A DNA stretch of 64,000 nucleotides from Alteromonadaceae bacterium BrNp21-10 (GTDB lineage Bacteria > Pseudomonadota > Gammaproteobacteria > Enterobacterales > Alteromonadaceae), in contig JAUHQD010000002.1 in the NCBI GenBank assembly GCA_030418115.1, positions 124,001 to 188,000 of the forward strand, written 5' to 3'. The notes below the pieces were generated by a model, which saw only the letters and a list, made by a program, of their open reading frames with translations, was not told the DNA's origin and did not search any database. Positions 34,952 through 43,964 of this stretch are shown in pieces. The first letter of the stretch is position 1. Every line of letters starts with the position of its first letter. The position numbers and the translations under genes are program-made.

Positions 34952-36730
34952 ATGATGTATAGCGAACTACAACAAATTTTAATCAATGAATCGGTAACCT
35001 CTCTCTACCAGCCCATCATAGATAAATACACCGGTGACATTTTTGCCTATGAAGCATTGAGTCGAGGACCGTCGAATAGCGTATTGCATTCGCCTATTCA
35101 ATTGTTTGAACAAGCTCATCAGCACAACTTACTCAATGAAGTAGAAAAACTCTGTCGGCAGCAGGCGATAAAAGGATATGTAAAACAACAATTGCCGGGG
35201 AAACTGTTTATTAATATTTCCCCGGAAGCGCTCGTTCACGATAACCATCAGAAAGGTAAAACACTGGAGTTGTTGAAGACCCTCGGCTTAAGTACCAGTC
35301 AAATTGTCATCGAACTCACTGAACAATATCCGGGCACGGATGAAAAAATCACCTTAAATGCGTTGAAATATTATCAGGAAATGGGCTTTGCAATTGCCCT
35401 TGACGATTTAGGTGCTGGCTATTCTTCACTAAGATTGTGGTCACAAGTTAAACCTGAATTTGTCAAAATCGACCGCCACTTTATTGAAAATATTGACGCC
35501 GATGCCACTAAGCAAGAATTTGTGCGTTCTTTTGTTGAAATTGCCCAATCAATGCAATGTAAGGTGATCGCCGAGGGCATAGAAACCGAAGCCGAATTTG
35601 AATACCTGTGTAAGCTCAAGATAGACTATTTACAAGGTTATTACTTCAGTCGACCACAAGCGGTTCCACCTACGGCGATTCGGCTTAACCGCTCTAATCG
35701 CGCGATTATCGATAAAACCGATATTAACGCCCGTTGTCTTGCAGTTCATAGCGTACACGTTGCTGATACTGAAAATACCGAGGCCGTAGTACAGCTGTTT
35801 CAAAATCGCCCTAATATCAACTCCATCGCTGTGTTAAATGGTAAAAACATCACTGGTATAGTTTATCGAGCGGCATTATTAGGTTTATTCAGTAAACCAT
35901 TTGGTCGAGACTTATATAGCAAAGCGCCCGTTAAAAATGTAATGGAACGCAAACCATTAATGGTGGATGCCGATCTCAGTATTGAACAGGTTAGTCGTTT
36001 GGTCACCTCTCGAGCTCGCTACCACCAAGAAGATGACTTCGTTATTAGCAAAAACAATATCTTTATCGGCATAGGTCATGTGGTAGATTTATTGCGTCAA
36101 ATAACAGAACTACAAATTAAACAAGCCCGACATGCTAACCCGCTGACACAATTACCGGGATTGGTACCCATTAATGACTGCATGGATAAACTCATCGCCA
36201 AGCAAGTTCCCTTTGTTGTTACTCACTTTGATATTGATCACTTCAAACCCTTTAACGATGTCTATGGCTTCGCTAAGGGTGATGAAATCATTTTGGCGTT
36301 AGGTCAAAGCTTACAAAAATATGCCTTGGATGCTTTAGACACCGTAGGCCATATTGGTGGTGATGACTTCATCGTGCTGTGGTGTAGCGTTGACTGGCAA
36401 GAGCGCGTTAATCGCATTGTTGAAAACTTCAGCAATATCGTCTCGGATCTATATTTAGCAGAACATAAAACAGCTGGTGGTTTTAATTGTAAAGATCGCT
36501 ATAACTGTGACCGTTTTGTACCACTCACCACAATTTCTGTTGCCGCATTAGAAATTGCGACTCCCATTGTCACCAATGCCTTTGAAATATCCAGCTACTT
36601 GTCACCCCTTAAACACGCAGCTAAACAATGGCAGGGCCATTCGCTTGCACTCAATACGGCCGAAGAAGTGTGCAGTATGGGTATGACACAACAGAACTTA
36701 AGCTACAGTGCCCAGCCGGCCATTTCCTAA
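34952..36730 (+). CDS. EAL-CBS-GGDEF c-di-GMP protein
   Basis: 592 residues (ATG at 34952 or the next codon). The N-terminal EAL domain (about 1-245) has YEALSRG, ELTE, DDLGAGYSS, KIDR and EGIET, so a functional phosphodiesterase is likely. A tandem CBS-like module (about 260-395) could sense adenine nucleotides. The C-terminal GGDEF domain (about 410-570) has the signature GGDDF and FDIDHFKPFND. No membrane helix is present, so it is cytoplasmic. The order EAL first and GGDEF last is the reverse of the common fusion. A bidirectional terminator follows. Confidence 0.9.
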   Translation: MMYSELQQILINESVTSLYQPIIDKYTGDIFAYEALSRGPSNSVLHSPIQLFEQAHQHNLLNEVEKLCRQQAIKGYVKQQLPGKLFINISPEALVHDNHQKGKTLELLKTLGLSTSQIVIELTEQYPGTDEKITLNALKYYQEMGFAIALDDLGAGYSSLRLWSQVKPEFVKIDRHFIENIDADATKQEFVRSFVEIAQSMQCKVIAEGIETEAEFEYLCKLKIDYLQGYYFSRPQAVPPTAIRLNRSNRAIIDKTDINARCLAVHSVHVADTENTEAVVQLFQNRPNINSIAVLNGKNITGIVYRAALLGLFSKPFGRDLYSKAPVKNVMERKPLMVDADLSIEQVSRLVTSRARYHQEDDFVISKNNIFIGIGHVVDLLRQITELQIKQARHANPLTQLPGLVPINDCMDKLIAKQVPFVVTHFDIDHFKPFNDVYGFAKGDEIILALGQSLQKYALDALDTVGHIGGDDFIVLWCSVDWQERVNRIVENFSNIVSDLYLAEHKTAGGFNCKDRYNCDRFVPLTTISVAALEIATPIVTNAFEISSYLSPLKHAAKQWQGHSLALNTAEEVCSMGMTQQNLSYSAQPAIS

Positions 36731-36750
36731 GCCCACTGCGTTGAAATAAT

Positions 36751-36775
36751 AAAGCCACCGAAAGGTGGCTTTATT
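36751..36775. terminator. Bidirectional terminator
   Basis: AAAGCCACC-gaaa-GGTGGCTTT (36751-36772) with a stable GAAA loop, then TTATT on the plus strand. The A run on the left gives a T run on the minus strand. It lies between the convergent EAL and mscS genes. Confidence 0.85.
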
Positions 36776-36796
36776 GAAAAATACTAAAAAAAAAGA

Positions 36797-37615
36797 TTAA
36801 TCTTCTTTATGTAAATGCACATCCATTTGTGGGAACGGAATACTGATCCCTTCTTCGTCAAAGCGCAGTTTTACGGTTTCATGAGTTGCAAAATACACCG
36901 GCCAATAATCGCCAGAGTTCACCCATGGGCGAACCACAAAATTCACGCTGTTATCACCTAGCTCAGAAACGGCAATAGTTACCGCAGGATCTTTAAGTAC
37001 CCGCTCATCTTTAGCGATAATATCTTCAAGCAACTTTTTAGCTTTGAGTAAATCATCACCATAACCAATACCAAAAACCATATCGACACGGCGCGTTGGC
37101 TTAGCTGAGTAATTAGTAATATTGCCGCCATAAATGTTGCCATTAGGGACAATCACTTCTTTATTATCGCCGGTACGAATGATTGTGGTAAAAATACCAA
37201 TTCCTTCAACAATCCCAGAAGTTCCACCCGCTTCAACGAAATCTCCTGCTTTGAAAGGTCTAAATACCAATAACATTACCCCCGCTGCAAAGTTTTGTAG
37301 CGACCCCTGCAATGACAGGCCTATGGCCAATCCAGCGGCAGCTAATAGTGCAACTAATGAAGTGGTATCTACCCCTAATTGATTTAACGAGGCGACAATC
37401 ACAAACAACAGTAACACCGAGTGGGCTATGCCTTGAATGAATGCGACTAGCATGGCGTCATACTTGGCTTTAACCAGCAGTTTGCCTAGTATTCCCGAAA
37501 TTATCCCAACAATAATTTTACCAACAATATAGATGACAATAGCCAAGGCAATATTAATCGCCCAAGGAATGGCATAGGTATCAATTAACTTACTAATTTC
37601 TTCCGGTTCGAACAT
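36797..37615 (-). CDS. mscS: Small-conductance mechanosensitive channel MscS
   Basis: 272 residues, close to the E. coli MscS size. Three N-terminal transmembrane helices include the Gly/Ala-rich pore helix LAAAGLAIGLSLQGSLQNFAAGVML. The beta domain (FKAGDFVEAGGTSGIVEGIGIFTTIIRT) with VPNGNIYGGNITNYS follows, then the C-terminal alpha/beta domain. It releases solutes upon hypo-osmotic shock at the inner membrane. GGAG lies seven bases before the ATG. Confidence 0.94.
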   Translation of the reverse strand: MFEPEEISKLIDTYAIPWAINIALAIVIYIVGKIIVGIISGILGKLLVKAKYDAMLVAFIQGIAHSVLLLFVIVASLNQLGVDTTSLVALLAAAGLAIGLSLQGSLQNFAAGVMLLVFRPFKAGDFVEAGGTSGIVEGIGIFTTIIRTGDNKEVIVPNGNIYGGNITNYSAKPTRRVDMVFGIGYGDDLLKAKKLLEDIIAKDERVLKDPAVTIAVSELGDNSVNFVVRPWVNSGDYWPVYFATHETVKLRFDEEGISIPFPQMDVHLHKED

Positions 37616-37686
37616 GCTTTATCTCCATTACATAGCGGTTCTGTGTTTAATAAAAATTTTAAAAGGGATTTACACCAAATAGGCGA

Positions 37687-38436
37687 CTAACTCATTTTAG
37701 CCAGCCAGCTTAAGGGCATTATTTTAATAGCATAATACATCCAAGCCCATGGCCACTTAGGCACATATGCATTGGCCTTTTCTGACTCAACAGCCTTTAT
37801 AATAGCCCGACATCCCATTTTTGTATCTACAATAAAAGGCACTTTCTTCACTTTTTCATTAATTTCACTGCGAATAAAACCGGGATGAATAGTAGTGACT
37901 TTTATAGGTGTGCCCAATACATCGACTCGAATCCCCTCACTTAAGGTAGATAAACCAGCTTTAGTCGCCGCGTACACGGTCAACGCTCGGCGAAAACCCC
38001 GCAGTGCACTAAACGAAGAGATGGTGGCCAAGTGCCCTGAATTTTGTTGTCTAAAAATTGTCATGGCCGCTTCGCATTGAGCCAGCGCCGCTACAAAATT
38101 AGTCATGGCCGTTTGTTTGTTGGCTTCAAAGTAGCCGGTACCAATTGAAGCTCCTTTACCCATGCCGGCATTGATAATAATCCGATCTAACTGACCAAAC
38201 TCTGTGGCAAATTCATTAAAAACCCGAAACACCTCATCATGCTCATTCACATCCAATGACTTAATACTAACGGTAATGTTGGGGAAATCTTGTGTGAGCT
38301 CTTGTTTAAGCGTTTGTAGATTGTCTAATCGCCTTGCACATAGAGCTAAATTCCGCCCCTTGGCGGCAAACTGACGAGCCATTTCTCGCCCTAAGCCAGA
38401 ACTAGCGCCGGTAATTAAAATATTTTTTCTAAGCAT
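37687..38436 (-). CDS. Short-chain dehydrogenase/reductase
   Basis: 249 residues from ATG 38436 (GGATAA nine bases upstream). The Rossmann motif TGASSGLG, the NAG strand motif IINAGMG and the catalytic Ser/Tyr/Lys (SSFSALRG, YAATKAG) are all present, so it is an active classical SDR. The C-terminal tail (WPWAWMYYAIKIMPLSWLAK) is hydrophobic and may associate with membrane, as in SDRs acting on lipids. The substrate is unknown. It lies between mscS and a diguanylate cyclase, without overlap. Confidence 0.88.
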   Translation of the reverse strand: MLRKNILITGASSGLGREMARQFAAKGRNLALCARRLDNLQTLKQELTQDFPNITVSIKSLDVNEHDEVFRVFNEFATEFGQLDRIIINAGMGKGASIGTGYFEANKQTAMTNFVAALAQCEAAMTIFRQQNSGHLATISSFSALRGFRRALTVYAATKAGLSTLSEGIRVDVLGTPIKVTTIHPGFIRSEINEKVKKVPFIVDTKMGCRAIIKAVESEKANAYVPKWPWAWMYYAIKIMPLSWLAKMS

Positions 38437-38508
38437 CAAAACGACTTATCCAACCTTTAATTCACTATTTAATATAGTAAAAATAACTGTCCCATTACCT
38501 TTAAATAT

Positions 38509-39834
38509 TTAATACATTTTCGGTGTATGATTATCCATAACGCAGCAATTTCGCCCTTGAGACTTGGCTTTATACAACGCCTCATCAGCACGTTTAAACA
38601 CTTCGTCAAATTGTTGGTCAGGTTCAATAATAGCTAAACCAAAGCTGGCGGTTATCGATAATTTTGCGCGCATAGGAAAGTGCAACTCGCTAATTTGTTG
38701 ACGAATTTTCTCTGCCATTATTATTAGCGCAGTACCTTCTGTTTGCGGACATAACAACACAAACTCTTCACCGCCCCAACGGGCCACTGTATCAATACTA
38801 CGGGTAGATTCACGCAATAATGCGCCGATCATACTCAATACTTGATCACCGACGTCATGACCGAAAATATCATTCACACATTTAAAATGATCGATATCCA
38901 CCACCACCACACCCATCACGTCATCGTTAACTCGCTTTTCAATGAAGTCGGATACACGCTCCTGTAATCCATAGCGATTATAAGTACTGGTTAAGGCATC
39001 AGTTTTTGACAAATTTTTATACAGCTCGGATTCACTTTTTAATTCCCGAGCATAATTAGACATTTCGTTAAGACGTTCTCTGTCTTGTTTAGCATGCCTA
39101 TAGTAAACATTAAACTGATAAGCGACTCTGGCAGCGATCCCCACCATCCATAACACTAAAATCCCTAAATACCAGTGCTGCTGGGTAATATAAGCGCCAA
39201 TAAATTTAAAATGTTCTATTTCGATTCGATGTTTGCCATAGGGAACTTCTTTATTATCGCCAAAATCTATTCCAATGGTCGTTAAACGATCAATTTGTGG
39301 TCTACCGTGACTACGCGGTACATCAAATTGACTAACCCACCAGTCTGCTAATTTGAATTCACTTAAATCAAACGCCAGCGGCAAATCAAAATCAGCGCGG
39401 CGGATAGTAATTTGCATAAATTGTGTGCTGTTGTGGTCACTGCTGTTACTAATGACAGGGTCAAAGTTACGCGCAAATAAACGCATAGTGGAAGCTGGTC
39501 CTGAATAATGAAAGTGAAAGGCAATTTGATCAAATTGACTAAAATCGATACCCGCACTCCAATCAGAATCACTGCTTGAAAATGAAATACCAAAACCACA
39601 ATTAGGTGCGCTTGCGCCTACACGCACATCACATTCCCACAGTGAATACTCAGTATTCAGCCATTGAGCAGTGCTTTTACCACCAGAGTCTGCATCGGCA
39701 TTGCTAAATGCCCAGCTAGTACTGTTGGGTAGCAACAGTACTTCTCGTTTTGGCAGATACGGATAGATAACCAACGCGACTACGGTAAACACAAGGGCAA
39801 GCAAATATAACCAGTTAAATTGCCTATCATTCAA
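38509..39834 (-). CDS. Diguanylate cyclase with periplasmic carbohydrate-binding-like sensor
   Basis: 441 residues, TTG start with AAGGAG nine bases upstream. An N-terminal helix (about 8-25) and a second (about 220-238) enclose a 190-residue periplasmic beta-rich domain (SAGIDFSQFDQIAFHFHY, MRLFARNF, TTIGIDFG) that resembles CBM11/galactose-binding-like folds. The cytoplasmic GGDEF domain has RWGGEEF and an RSID I-site five residues ahead, so it is probably active and feedback-inhibited. It may tie c-di-GMP output to a sugar or glycan outside the membrane. The binding fold is a guess from sequence pattern. Confidence 0.88.
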   Translation of the reverse strand: MNDRQFNWLYLLALVFTVVALVIYPYLPKREVLLLPNSTSWAFSNADADSGGKSTAQWLNTEYSLWECDVRVGASAPNCGFGISFSSSDSDWSAGIDFSQFDQIAFHFHYSGPASTMRLFARNFDPVISNSSDHNSTQFMQITIRRADFDLPLAFDLSEFKLADWWVSQFDVPRSHGRPQIDRLTTIGIDFGDNKEVPYGKHRIEIEHFKFIGAYITQQHWYLGILVLWMVGIAARVAYQFNVYYRHAKQDRERLNEMSNYARELKSESELYKNLSKTDALTSTYNRYGLQERVSDFIEKRVNDDVMGVVVVDIDHFKCVNDIFGHDVGDQVLSMIGALLRESTRSIDTVARWGGEEFVLLCPQTEGTALIIMAEKIRQQISELHFPMRAKLSITASFGLAIIEPDQQFDEVFKRADEALYKAKSQGRNCCVMDNHTPKMY

Positions 39835-40135
39835 ACGTATTTGCTCCTTAAATATTCATTACCAGTAAGTTGCCATTAAAGACTAGGCTATATATTCGAA
39901 AATACCCCATAATCTCAACCAAAGCATTTAGGTTAACAATTGATATTAATGAAAAATAGTCCCATGCACTTGATTACAATATGACTTTTCTAGGAGCCTA
40001 AGGGTAACATTTATTACACTTCGATGAAGCGCTATAAAATGATTGTCAGAACGGTTAATTTAGCCTATATAGCAGTGCAGTTTTTAAATGAAAAAAATGC
40101 TTCCATTCGGAGCATGATTACTGGGATTAACCGCA
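39835..40135. other. Divergent intergenic region
   Basis: 301 A+T-rich bases upstream of both the diguanylate cyclase and the M42-like peptidase gene. It presumably holds their promoters. No operator, RNA or ORF was recognised. Confidence 0.4.
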
Positions 40136-41203
40136 ATGTATAAGTCATCAAGCTTACCAACTAATTTTATTCATTTACTTTCCACGTTGTTGCGCAGCCC
40201 CAGTGTGGTCAGTGCCGAACATTCCTTTTTCCGAGTATTACAACGTGAGCTAGAAGAACGTGGTGCGACGGTAACTTGGTATGAGGGAGTACTTGTAGCA
40301 CAAGGCAAAAAGCCAAATAGTCTATACCTCTCCGCACACATTGATCGCCATGGCTTAATCTGCACCGGCCCCAATGAATTTCAGTATGCCGCGTTTGTCG
40401 CTGGTGCACGCTCTGATTTACTCGGCAATTCCGTCGGCGAGGAACTTATGCGTAAAATAGTCGACCGCTTTGAAGGCGAACAGGTCTATGCCTATGAGCC
40501 TTGGTCTGGTGCTTATCGCGGCAAAGGCAAAATTAAAAATGCGCATATTTGTGATTTTCGCAATAACTTGATCTTTGAGTTGGTGGGGCTAGAACATTTA
40601 GTGGCAGGTACGCCGGTGGCCTTCTTGGATAACCTCAACGTTACTGACGAGGCGTTGATTGGTCAGTTGGATAATGTGTTAACTGCCGCGGCGCTAGTGT
40701 ATTTGTTTGAGCTAGGTTATGAAGGTACTGCATTTTTCACCGCGCAGGAAGAAGCAGGAAAAAGCTGGCGTTATTTACTCGAATGGTTCCGCCGCTTTGG
40801 AGGCTCAACCAACCAACTAATTGTGGTGGATACCAGCCCTTACCCCGACTTTGAAACTGCCGGCAAACAACATTTAGTCTTACGTAATAAAGACGCTAAC
40901 GCGTCCTTTAATCAACCATTAACGCAAAAATTGTCGACGCTATGCCAGCAGTTGGATTTTCGTATTCAGTTTAAAGACGAGTATGTTGAACAGCGTAATG
41001 CGCAGTTGGAAAAAGATGGTGAAGCGACGATGTCTTTAGGCTCAACAGAATTAGGTAGAATAGTGGCAGCCTCTAACGGTTTGGTGGATGGCACTACATT
41101 ACAGATACCCACTTCCGGCTATCACACCATGTCAGAGACCGCGCCGTTATTTTGCGTAGCGGCCTTCTTACAGGTATTACAACACTTGGCTGAGATTGCC
41201 TAA
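40136..41203 (+). CDS. M42/M20-like zinc aminopeptidase-family protein
   Basis: 355 residues. The metal-binding layout of M42-type metallopeptidases is visible: SAHIDRHG (His/Asp), FLDNLNVTDEALIGQLDN (bridging Asp), FTAQEEAG (Glu-Glu pair), VVDTSPYPD and a C-terminal PTSGYHTMSE (His). It should be a cytoplasmic exopeptidase or deacylase for small peptides. It is adjacent to a RimK-like ATP-grasp ligase and a GNAT-C39 fusion, suggesting it trims or recycles the product they make. A bidirectional terminator separates it from the convergent ligase gene. Confidence 0.82.
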   Translation: MYKSSSLPTNFIHLLSTLLRSPSVVSAEHSFFRVLQRELEERGATVTWYEGVLVAQGKKPNSLYLSAHIDRHGLICTGPNEFQYAAFVAGARSDLLGNSVGEELMRKIVDRFEGEQVYAYEPWSGAYRGKGKIKNAHICDFRNNLIFELVGLEHLVAGTPVAFLDNLNVTDEALIGQLDNVLTAAALVYLFELGYEGTAFFTAQEEAGKSWRYLLEWFRRFGGSTNQLIVVDTSPYPDFETAGKQHLVLRNKDANASFNQPLTQKLSTLCQQLDFRIQFKDEYVEQRNAQLEKDGEATMSLGSTELGRIVAASNGLVDGTTLQIPTSGYHTMSETAPLFCVAAFLQVLQHLAEIA

Positions 41204-41221
41204 AGTAGTAATTGTGGATCG

Positions 41222-41251
41222 AGGGTCGTTAATCAAAGGATTAACGACCCT
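41222..41251. terminator. Bidirectional terminator
   Basis: A perfect 13-bp stem AGGGTCGTTAATC/GATTAACGACCCT with loop AAAG, followed by TATTCTCTT on the plus strand. It lies between convergent genes ending at 41203 and 41269. Confidence 0.85.
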
Positions 41252-41268
41252 TATTCTCTTAAGCCAAA

Positions 41269-42714
41269 TTATCGCGCATCTAAACGGCGTTTAAACTCGC
41301 CAATAATAAGATCATATAATTCAGTATCGAGAATTTTATCTTCCACACCGGATTCCAATGATGGGTTGTCATTGACCTCAATGATATACACGCCATCAGC
41401 GGTTTCTTTCAAATCCACACCATATAAACCATTACCGATCTTACGGGTAGCATTCACCGCAGCTTTAATTACCGGCTTAGGCACTTCAAAGGTAGGAATA
41501 GCATCAAAGCCGCCGGATTGAGTACCTGTGGCGGAGTGGTTATAAATCTGCCAATGATTTTTCACCATATAGTAACGGCAAGCATAAATGGCCTGACCAT
41601 TTAACACCCCAATTCGCCAATCATATTTAGTCGGTAAAAACTCCTGGGCGAGTAACAACGCACTGCCTTTGAACATGTCTTTTAATTCAGCGACTAGCTC
41701 TTCTTTGGTTTTGACCTTTTTCACACCAACGGAAAACGAACCATCGGGAATTTTCAAAACAATAGGTAACGACAAGTCTTCAATCAAACTGTCCACATTA
41801 GCAATATCATCTTTGGTCAAAATGCGCGTTTTTGGCGTAGCAATACCTTGAGTTTCTAGCAACTGGGCTAAATAGATTTTATTAGTACAGCGCAAAATAG
41901 AATCCGGGTCATCCATTACCACCAATCCAGAGGCTTCCGCTAAGCGCGCGAATTTATAGGTATAGTGGGTTACTGAGGTAGTAGTGCGAATGAATAACGC
42001 ATCGTACTCAGGTAATTTACCTAAATCTTTACGAGTAATAGTTTCGGCCATAATCCCTTGGCGTTTCGCCGCGGCAATAAAACGTTTTATCGCTGTGGGG
42101 TTACTCGGAGGGAAACGTTCTTCGTCGTCCACCAAAATCGCCATATCATAACGATAGGCTTTTTGAGTTTTCGCTTTACGCCAAATAAGTCGACTATAGT
42201 TATCTAACGCCGTGGCAAATTGGGTTTGCTGTTCTTCATTGAGGGTGTTCAACCCCGGAGTTTCAATGTTCGATAAGCGCCAGCTGCCTTTTAATTGGAA
42301 AGTAATTTTTAGGATCGGCACCGGCAATTGCTCAAATACCTGACGCGTTACATCGGCCACAGTGTTATCTTCATGGGCGCCAAAATATGACCATAAGGTG
42401 ACTTCAGTGGCGGTACCGGCTTTAGCTGTCAGCTTTTGTTGGCTGTCCACATTCAACACACCTAACCAAATGCGTCGGGACAAATCACGCAAATGTTTTA
42501 CTGCAGGCACCACTTGATGACCGCGCGCTTCGGCCAAAAGTGAACAATAATAACCTGTACTCAAATAATTATATTGACGGCACAGATTAATCACTTTAAA
42601 ACGCTCTTTTGATACCGGTTGCGCCAAGTAATCTTTTGCTAAAATTACATTGTCGGACGGATAGTATGCTGCCCAATCTGCAGCGCTTTCGATAACAATT
42701 TTAAGTTGTGTCAT
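41269..42714 (-). CDS. RimK-family ATP-grasp ligase with N-terminal RLAN domain
   Basis: 481 residues. The first 190 match the RimK-like ATP-grasp N-terminal (RLAN) domain (NLCRQYNYLSTGYYCSLLAEARG). The rest is an ATP-grasp domain of the RimK/COG0189 type: pre-ATP-grasp VVMDDPDSILRCTNKIY, lysine strand LPIVLKIPDGSFSVGVKKV, QEFLPTKYDWRIGVLNG and metal-binding IEVNDNPSLESGVED. It should join an amino acid or peptide to a carboxylate through an acyl phosphate. Substrates are unknown. It is divergent from the GNAT-C39 gene, and comparative work on amidoligases has linked such pairs. Confidence 0.9.
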   Translation of the reverse strand: MTQLKIVIESAADWAAYYPSDNVILAKDYLAQPVSKERFKVINLCRQYNYLSTGYYCSLLAEARGHQVVPAVKHLRDLSRRIWLGVLNVDSQQKLTAKAGTATEVTLWSYFGAHEDNTVADVTRQVFEQLPVPILKITFQLKGSWRLSNIETPGLNTLNEEQQTQFATALDNYSRLIWRKAKTQKAYRYDMAILVDDEERFPPSNPTAIKRFIAAAKRQGIMAETITRKDLGKLPEYDALFIRTTTSVTHYTYKFARLAEASGLVVMDDPDSILRCTNKIYLAQLLETQGIATPKTRILTKDDIANVDSLIEDLSLPIVLKIPDGSFSVGVKKVKTKEELVAELKDMFKGSALLLAQEFLPTKYDWRIGVLNGQAIYACRYYMVKNHWQIYNHSATGTQSGGFDAIPTFEVPKPVIKAAVNATRKIGNGLYGVDLKETADGVYIIEVNDNPSLESGVEDKILDTELYDLIIGEFKRRLDAR

Positions 42715-42795
42715 TTAGGGTAAAACCAACCAGCTATAAAGCCTCTATAAGGTGCGCAAGTGTGACAAAATTATTCGACTTAGCAAGTATTATTT

Positions 42796-43884
42796 ATGCC
42801 CAATAACATGCCCCGTTTGGCGACGTTAAATGACCTGCCAGCCCTTGTAGAACTGGAGCGTACTTGCTTTAGTGTAGACCGTTTAAGTCAACGTAGCTTT
42901 CGATATTTTTTAACTAAAAGTAGTGCGGAGATCTATGTCGTCGGTAAACCAGCCATTGCTTATGGATTGGTGCTGTTCCATAAAGGTACCTCATTGGCAC
43001 GTATTTATTCATTAGCAGTGCACCCGCAGCAGCAGGGCAAAGGATTAGCCAGAAAAATTGTTAGCGCATTGGAATCGTCGGCATTGGAGCATTTGGCGTT
43101 ATTTATTCGCCTAGAAGTGGCTGTGGATAATGAACCGGCAAAAGCACTGTATGACCGTATGGACTACAAACCCATCCAAAAATTGCATCATTACTATGAA
43201 GACGGCAATGACGGTATTCGTATGGAAAAACGCCTGCAGATCGTCAAAGCCAAACCAAAGAATTTGCCATTTTATGCGCAAACTACTGATTTTACTTGCG
43301 GCCCGGCTGCACTATTAATGGCCGCTAAACATTTACGTCCATCAACGCCACTGAATCAAATTGAAGAACTCAATATTTGGCGCGAAGCCACCACGGTATT
43401 TATGACCACTGGTCATGGCGGTACGTCGCCCTATGGTTTGGCATTAGCAGCAAAGTCTCGGCAATTTGATGTCAGATTGATGGTGTCCAATACTAATGCG
43501 CCCTTTATTGATAGCGTACGCAATGAAGAGAAAAAGGCCGTCATTGAACTGATCCATGAAGATTTTTTGCAACAAGTTAAAGCGCAAAAAATTAGTATCA
43601 ATCCCTTTCCGAAAGGGATTGAAGAACTCAAACAGGCTTTGCAACAGGGCGAGCAAGTTATTTTGCTCATCAGCACCTACCGCCTTAATCATTGCAAGGA
43701 ACCCCATTGGATATGGTTAGTACATATAGACGAAAACTACGCTTACTTTAATGACCCCGATGGCGGTGATGAACAATGGAAATCGCCCATGGATGCCATC
43801 TATATTCCGGTGCCACTTTACGATTTTGAAAAAATGATCAAATACGGCAAAAAACAATATAAAGCGGCAATTTTGATTAGCTAA
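42796..43884 (+). CDS. GNAT acetyltransferase fused to a C39-like peptidase
   Basis: 362 residues. The N-terminal GNAT domain (about 1-150) has the acetyl-CoA loop motif HPQQQGKGLARKIV and the ARIYSLAVHP strand. The C-terminal papain-like C39 domain (about 165-360) has the active-site Cys in QTTDFTCGPAALLMAA, a His in HWIWLVHIDEN and an Asp in YFNDPDGGDE. Such fusions are found beside RLAN-RimK ligases. Possible roles are acylation plus cleavage of a peptide precursor or product. It is divergent from the ligase with an 80-base gap. Confidence 0.9.
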   Translation: MPNNMPRLATLNDLPALVELERTCFSVDRLSQRSFRYFLTKSSAEIYVVGKPAIAYGLVLFHKGTSLARIYSLAVHPQQQGKGLARKIVSALESSALEHLALFIRLEVAVDNEPAKALYDRMDYKPIQKLHHYYEDGNDGIRMEKRLQIVKAKPKNLPFYAQTTDFTCGPAALLMAAKHLRPSTPLNQIEELNIWREATTVFMTTGHGGTSPYGLALAAKSRQFDVRLMVSNTNAPFIDSVRNEEKKAVIELIHEDFLQQVKAQKISINPFPKGIEELKQALQQGEQVILLISTYRLNHCKEPHWIWLVHIDENYAYFNDPDGGDEQWKSPMDAIYIPVPLYDFEKMIKYGKKQYKAAILIS

Positions 43885-43936
43885 AGACACTTTAATGACT
43901 ATTTAAAACTTTAGCCATCACCCCAAACTGAGATGA

Positions 43937-43964
43937 GTAAACATACCCTAGCGGGTATGTTTAC
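43937..43964. terminator. Hairpin at the convergent gene ends
   Basis: A 12-bp perfect stem GTAAACATACCC/GGGTATGTTTAC with loop TAGC. The hairpin contains the stop codon of the minus-strand DUF3300 gene and follows the GNAT-C39 gene. There is no long T run after it in either direction, so it may be a bidirectional terminator of moderate strength. Confidence 0.55.
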
